Assembly: GCA_050014415.1 (NCBI GenBank)
Contig: JBEKDJ010000086.1
Coordinates: 1-16,127, forward strand
Origin: JBEKDJ01 sp050014415
GTDB lineage: Bacteria; Desulfobacterota; BSN033; UBA1163
Direction of reading: 5' to 3'
Length of the DNA stretch: 16,127 nt
This document shows positions 13,557 through 16,127 of the stretch, piece by piece (position 1 is the first letter of the stretch; each line of letters begins with the position of its first letter). The notes beneath the pieces were generated by a model. It had not been told where the DNA came from. It saw only the letters and a program-made list of their open reading frames with translations, and ran no database searches. The position numbers and the translations under genes are program-made.

Positions 13557-14957
13557 CTATTTATTTCCCGACGAACGTAAGCTATTCACCAGTTCACCAA
13601 AACTCTTTTCAAAACTGACCCGGTTCTTGTTAGCGGAACCAGCCAAAACAACCTCTCCTCCAAAGCTCTTGGGGATTCTGACCCAGACCCTCTGATGGGA
13701 GAAGAAGAAGGAAACAATGACGCCAAAGATCAGTAATGCACTTCCTCCCCAGACAATCCAAACTCCTGGATCTCTCGTCACTTGAAGCCCTGTATACTCT
13801 CTGGAGGCAACACTTTCAAGAGTGAGGATGAACTCATCTCCCCGCTGTTGGTCGAATTTCGGAAATCCCTTTAGCAACCAACAAGCCTGGGGTTCCTGGT
13901 TGGGCTTAAACAGGAGCACCTGAACTCCCTCCCCGAAGTTGTGTACTTGGGGGACGTATTCCAGCACTCGAATATGAGTATCGGAGTTTGGGATTGGAAC
14001 GGTCTTTCCCTCAACAGCCTTCATCATCCCCTTTTCTTTCTTATTATCTCTATATTGAACCCCCAAAGCCACGTCATGAACAGTGCCAAACCTTGACTGA
14101 TAGAAAGACAGCCCCCGATAGTGAAGTGGATGATTGACCATAACAGTTTTCTGCAGAACCTGTTTCCCATTTTCTACAATGCTGAGGAGAGTGCGATATT
14201 CTTTGACATGTTTTTCCGGACCTTTCAGGTCGTAATACGTGATATTGAAATCATCACAGCGCACAGAAAAACCTATTTGCTTGGGTACCTCCTCATCTTT
14301 TATCCTTAAGAATATCCGATCAACGGTCTCTCCTTCTGGGATCTCGACGTGTCCTTTGAACCCATAGAGGGAACCCAAGATTCCTCCGATCAGGATGACA
14401 ATAATGCTGAGGTGAGTGAGATATACCCCCAACCGCGAGAATTTCCCCTTTTCTGAGAAAAGGGTAATGGAGGACTCTGTCTCTATGCGCTCCGGATCAC
14501 TAAACCAGATTTTCAGGCTAGATCGAATCACCTCTTCAGACTTGGAGTACTCCGATTTTGGATCTCGGATCTTCTCCACGTAAGGCAGAATTCTCAACGT
14601 TGAATCCACTAATCCTTCTGAATCGGATTCGCGAAAGATTTGGCGCCAAACACCTGGAAGTCGTTGGACAGAGCAAGCGATCAAGTTGATGACCAGTAAC
14701 AAGAGAATGGCGCTGAACCACCAAGAATGGTACATGTCGAATAGGTTGAAAAAGTTCAACACTTCATAGAGACTTGTGCCGTATCGCTGAATATAATCTG
14801 AGCTAGGCGCATTCTGTGTGATCATTGTGCCAATGATGGAAAGGAGGGCTAGCAAGATGAGCAGAAAGACGGTGAGTTTGAGAGAACGGAAAAGGTCAAA
14901 GAGTGTGACAAAAACCCTCTTTCCCTTCCCTTTGGCTGTAATCTTCGATTCCTTCAT
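13557..14957 (-). CDS. resB: Cytochrome c biogenesis protein ResB
   Basis: A membrane part of the system II cytochrome c maturation apparatus, which with CcsA/ResC passes haem to periplasmic apocytochromes. Four predicted membrane spans lie near residues 27-46, 79-98, 175-198 and 399-420. The large periplasmic domain between spans 3 and 4 has NHPLHYRGLSFYQSRFG (275-291), typical of the family. The conserved His182 at span 3 (THLSI) is present. At 466 residues it is full length. Only ihf follows it downstream; ccsA, its usual partner, is not in the window. A cytochrome gene lies directly upstream in the same direction, a plausible client. Confidence 0.92.
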   Translation of the reverse strand: MKESKITAKGKGKRVFVTLFDLFRSLKLTVFLLILLALLSIIGTMITQNAPSSDYIQRYGTSLYEVLNFFNLFDMYHSWWFSAILLLLVINLIACSVQRLPGVWRQIFRESDSEGLVDSTLRILPYVEKIRDPKSEYSKSEEVIRSSLKIWFSDPERIETESSITLFSEKGKFSRLGVYLTHLSIIVILIGGILGSLYGFKGHVEIPEGETVDRIFLRIKDEEVPKQIGFSVRCDDFNITYYDLKGPEKHVKEYRTLLSIVENGKQVLQKTVMVNHPLHYRGLSFYQSRFGTVHDVALGVQYRDNKKEKGMMKAVEGKTVPIPNSDTHIRVLEYVPQVHNFGEGVQVLLFKPNQEPQACWLLKGFPKFDQQRGDEFILTLESVASREYTGLQVTRDPGVWIVWGGSALLIFGVIVSFFFSHQRVWVRIPKSFGGEVVLAGSANKNRVSFEKSFGELVNSLRSSGNK

Positions 14958-15031
14958 AGATGATTCTTACGGGGAGTCTTTCCCCCGCCTGAGTTAGGTT
15001 TACTGACTTCTGGCAGGGAAGTATTTGAAAT

Positions 15032-15060
15032 ATTTAACATAACCTATTGTTTACTGTCAA
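15032..15060 (-). promoter_or_regulatory. Sigma-70-type promoter of resB
   Basis: Minus-strand TTGACA (15060-15055), 17-base spacer, TTAAAT (15037-15032, four of six). The -35 box directly abuts the T-run of the terminator of the upstream cytochrome gene, so resB is probably transcribed separately. Confidence 0.6.
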
Positions 15061-15106
15061 GAAAAAAGGGGTAGGTCCTGTCTTGGAACTACCCCCTTTT
15101 CTTTTC
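15061..15106 (-). terminator. Intrinsic terminator after the cytochrome gene
   Basis: Inverted arms CTACCCCCTTTT (15089-15100) and AAAAGGGGTAG (15064-15074) form a GC-rich stem; on the minus strand it is followed by TTTTTTC into 15061. It lies 26 bases beyond the cytochrome stop codon and is partly symmetric, so it could work on both strands. Confidence 0.75.
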
Positions 15107-15131
15107 CGAAATAGAGAAATCTTGCTTCTTT

Positions 15132-15506
15132 CTACTTCGCCTTTACATGACACTTGGTACACATTGTGGGACCGGCGGGTTTGTTGGCCTTTTTTGCCTC
15201 AGTATGACAACCCTTATAACAATCTTGATGGTAGGCATCCTTTGCACTAAGGGTCTTCCCCTCGGCTGTGTCTTTATGGCAGTCTTTGCAAAGCTTCCCG
15301 GTCGTCTCGCCTGCCTTCCAGGTGTGGTGGCACTTCACGCAATCGATCTTCAATGCCTCTGAATGCTGCTTGTGGTTGAATGTCACCTTGCCCTGACGCC
15401 CACCTTCAAAGGTGACGCCATCTTTGGCCGCAAAAGCCCCATTCACTATCAGGATGGAGAATAGGAAACCTGCGAGGATCCCAACGCTGATTAAGCCCTT
15501 TCTCAT
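15132..15506 (-). CDS. Periplasmic tetrahaem cytochrome c3-like protein
   Basis: A small multihaem electron carrier exported to the periplasm (signal peptide 1-26, cleavage predicted after GAFA). Haem sites: CVKCH (56-60), CKDCH (73-77), CYKGCH (96-101, with three bases of residues between cysteines) and CTKCH (116-120). Possible distal ligands are His45, His48, His61 and His93, so each haem can be bis-histidine, the arrangement of class III cytochromes c3/c7. The third site is CX3CH, unlike the CX2CH or CX4CH usual in c3. The start ATG at 15506 is preferred over an in-frame GTG at 15527 because AGGGGGTGAA precedes it. ResB is encoded just downstream. Confidence 0.88.
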   Translation of the reverse strand: MRKGLISVGILAGFLFSILIVNGAFAAKDGVTFEGGRQGKVTFNHKQHSEALKIDCVKCHHTWKAGETTGKLCKDCHKDTAEGKTLSAKDAYHQDCYKGCHTEAKKANKPAGPTMCTKCHVKAK

Positions 15507-15547
15507 TGCTGCTTCACCCCCTTTCACCTAAGTTGTTAGACCAAAAG

Positions 15548-15575
15548 AGATTATCAAATATTCACTTTTTGTCAA
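15548..15575 (-). promoter_or_regulatory. Promoter region of the cytochrome gene
   Basis: Minus-strand TTGACA (15575-15570) is perfect; the -10 is ambiguous within TTTGATAATCT (TAATCT at 16 bases, 15553-15548, or an overlapping choice). The leader to the ATG would be about 35 bases. Confidence 0.5.
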
Positions 15576-15932
15576 GAAAAAAATAGGGTGAAGCCGCATG
15601 GTCCCGAGATGACAGACTCACCGGTTTTAGTGGGTGCATATAGCAGGTTCTAAGCCAGTTACTTGGGTGTGCTGGGAAACCTTTACTGGGCAGCCCATTA
15701 GGTTAGGTTCATCAAGGGTCAAATGAATGATGAAAAGCTGGGACGTTGCAAAAGAAACACTCGAACCCTCGACCCCTCAAATACTTGAATCCGCAAGAGA
15801 ACCGCTTGTTAGAGGCTGGAAAGGACAACCAATTGCCTTATCAATGCAATCTCTGGGTGGACTCAATCATCTCAGGGTTTTGATTTGATTCCTGACAAAT
15901 TCGGAACGAGGCATCAAAAGACACTTACAATA
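15576..15932. other. Gene-free spacer before the BcrA-type gene
   Basis: About 355 bases with no supportable gene. It contains a TCGAACCCTCGACCCCTC-style repeat unit near 15762-15781, resembling dispersed tandem-like intergenic repeats, and a TGGGCAGCCCA palindrome near 15688. No tRNA or riboswitch could be built from it, and no terminator is clear for the leftward gene ending at 15933. Confidence 0.4.
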
Positions 15933-16127
15933 TTATAGGATCTCGATTTGCTCTAGGACTCGTTCTTTCGTTTTCAGCGGGGTCCGACTTTGCTTGGCCT
16001 GTTCAACAATCTCCTTTCCCTTCAAGGCAGCACCAAGAGCTCCAGTGATCAAGGGCTCCTCGGGTACCAGGATTTCATGGCCCAGTTGTTCGGAAAGGGC
16101 TTTAAGCAGGCCTCTATTTTTAGCACC
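15933..16127 (-). CDS. C-terminus of a BadF/BadG/BcrA/BcrD ATPase (partial)
   Basis: Only the last 64 residues are in the window; the start lies beyond 16127. The reading GAKNRGLLKALSEQL, then GHEILVPEEPLITGALGAAL, closely fits the end of the ATPase family that activates 2-hydroxyacyl-CoA dehydratases (HgdC/FldI type) and includes benzoyl-CoA reductase subunits BcrA and BcrD. These enzymes use ATP and a [4Fe-4S] cluster to inject low-potential electrons. A tail of about 30 charged residues (QAKQSRTPLKTKERVLEQIE) follows. Which subfamily it belongs to cannot be settled without the N-terminus and the neighbouring genes. Confidence 0.82.
   Translation of the reverse strand, partial: GAKNRGLLKALSEQLGHEILVPEEPLITGALGAALKGKEIVEQAKQSRTPLKTKERVLEQIEIL

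Noticed and set aside
15745..15790. T-loop-like GGGTTCGAGT on the minus strand suggesting a tRNA
   Set aside because: The flanking bases do not form a T-stem, and no acceptor, D or anticodon arm can be built around it; it fits a repeat unit better.
1..16127. CRISPR array, rRNA genes or prophage genes
   Set aside because: No regularly spaced direct repeats, no rRNA-like conserved stretches and no phage structural or integrase genes apart from the single insertion sequence.

Overview
The window looks like chromosome from an anaerobic Desulfobacterota-type bacterium (formerly Deltaproteobacteria). This is inferred from gene content: a periplasmic cytochrome c3-like multihaem protein with ResB, the C-terminus of a BcrA/HgdC-type ATPase, LarB of nickel-pincer cofactor synthesis, a tmk-holB-ricT-metG operon, an IHF-type protein and a sigma-54 promoter feeding a GEMM-like riboswitch. 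No taxonomic marker such as rRNA is present, so the phylum is an inference.

Layout. 1-600: the first codons of a leftward gene, divergent from a small MoaD/ThiS-like sulfur carrier; both have recognisable promoters. 628-2397 (minus): a large TPR lipoprotein. 2489-3786: a complete insertion sequence with terminal inverted repeats and a DDE transposase, placed between the TPR gene and the tmk promoter without breaking either. 3880-7957 (plus): tmk, holB, ricT and metG, tightly packed or overlapping (dTMP synthesis, clamp loader, Ric iron-sulfur protein, methionyl-tRNA synthetase), followed by a DUF721/DciA-like gene (8045-8518). 8573-9055 (minus): the most interesting unit, read in transcription order as a sigma-54 promoter, a GEMM-I-like (cyclic dinucleotide) aptamer, a terminator whose 5' arm can instead pair with the aptamer, and a 64-residue four-cysteine protein I do not recognise. 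9195-9470: a decayed SAM methyltransferase. 9612-11420 (minus): larB, an unknown membrane protein and a cyclophilin-like protein. 12006-13061 (plus): a histone-deacetylase-superfamily amidohydrolase, converging with an IHF/HU gene. 13557-15506 (minus): resB and, upstream of it with its own promoter and terminator, a tetrahaem cytochrome with one CX3CH haem site. 15933-16127 (minus): the C-terminus of a BadF/BadG/BcrA/BcrD ATPase.

How the parts relate. The plus-strand block is core replication and translation. The right-hand part serves periplasmic electron transport and anaerobic metabolism. The sigma-54/GEMM/small-protein unit implies two layers of control on one tiny protein: an enhancer-binding activator starts transcription and a cyclic dinucleotide is predicted to stop it by termination. 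Intergenic spaces carry AT-rich or GAACTC-type repeats, one of which has been read into the C-terminus of Tmk.
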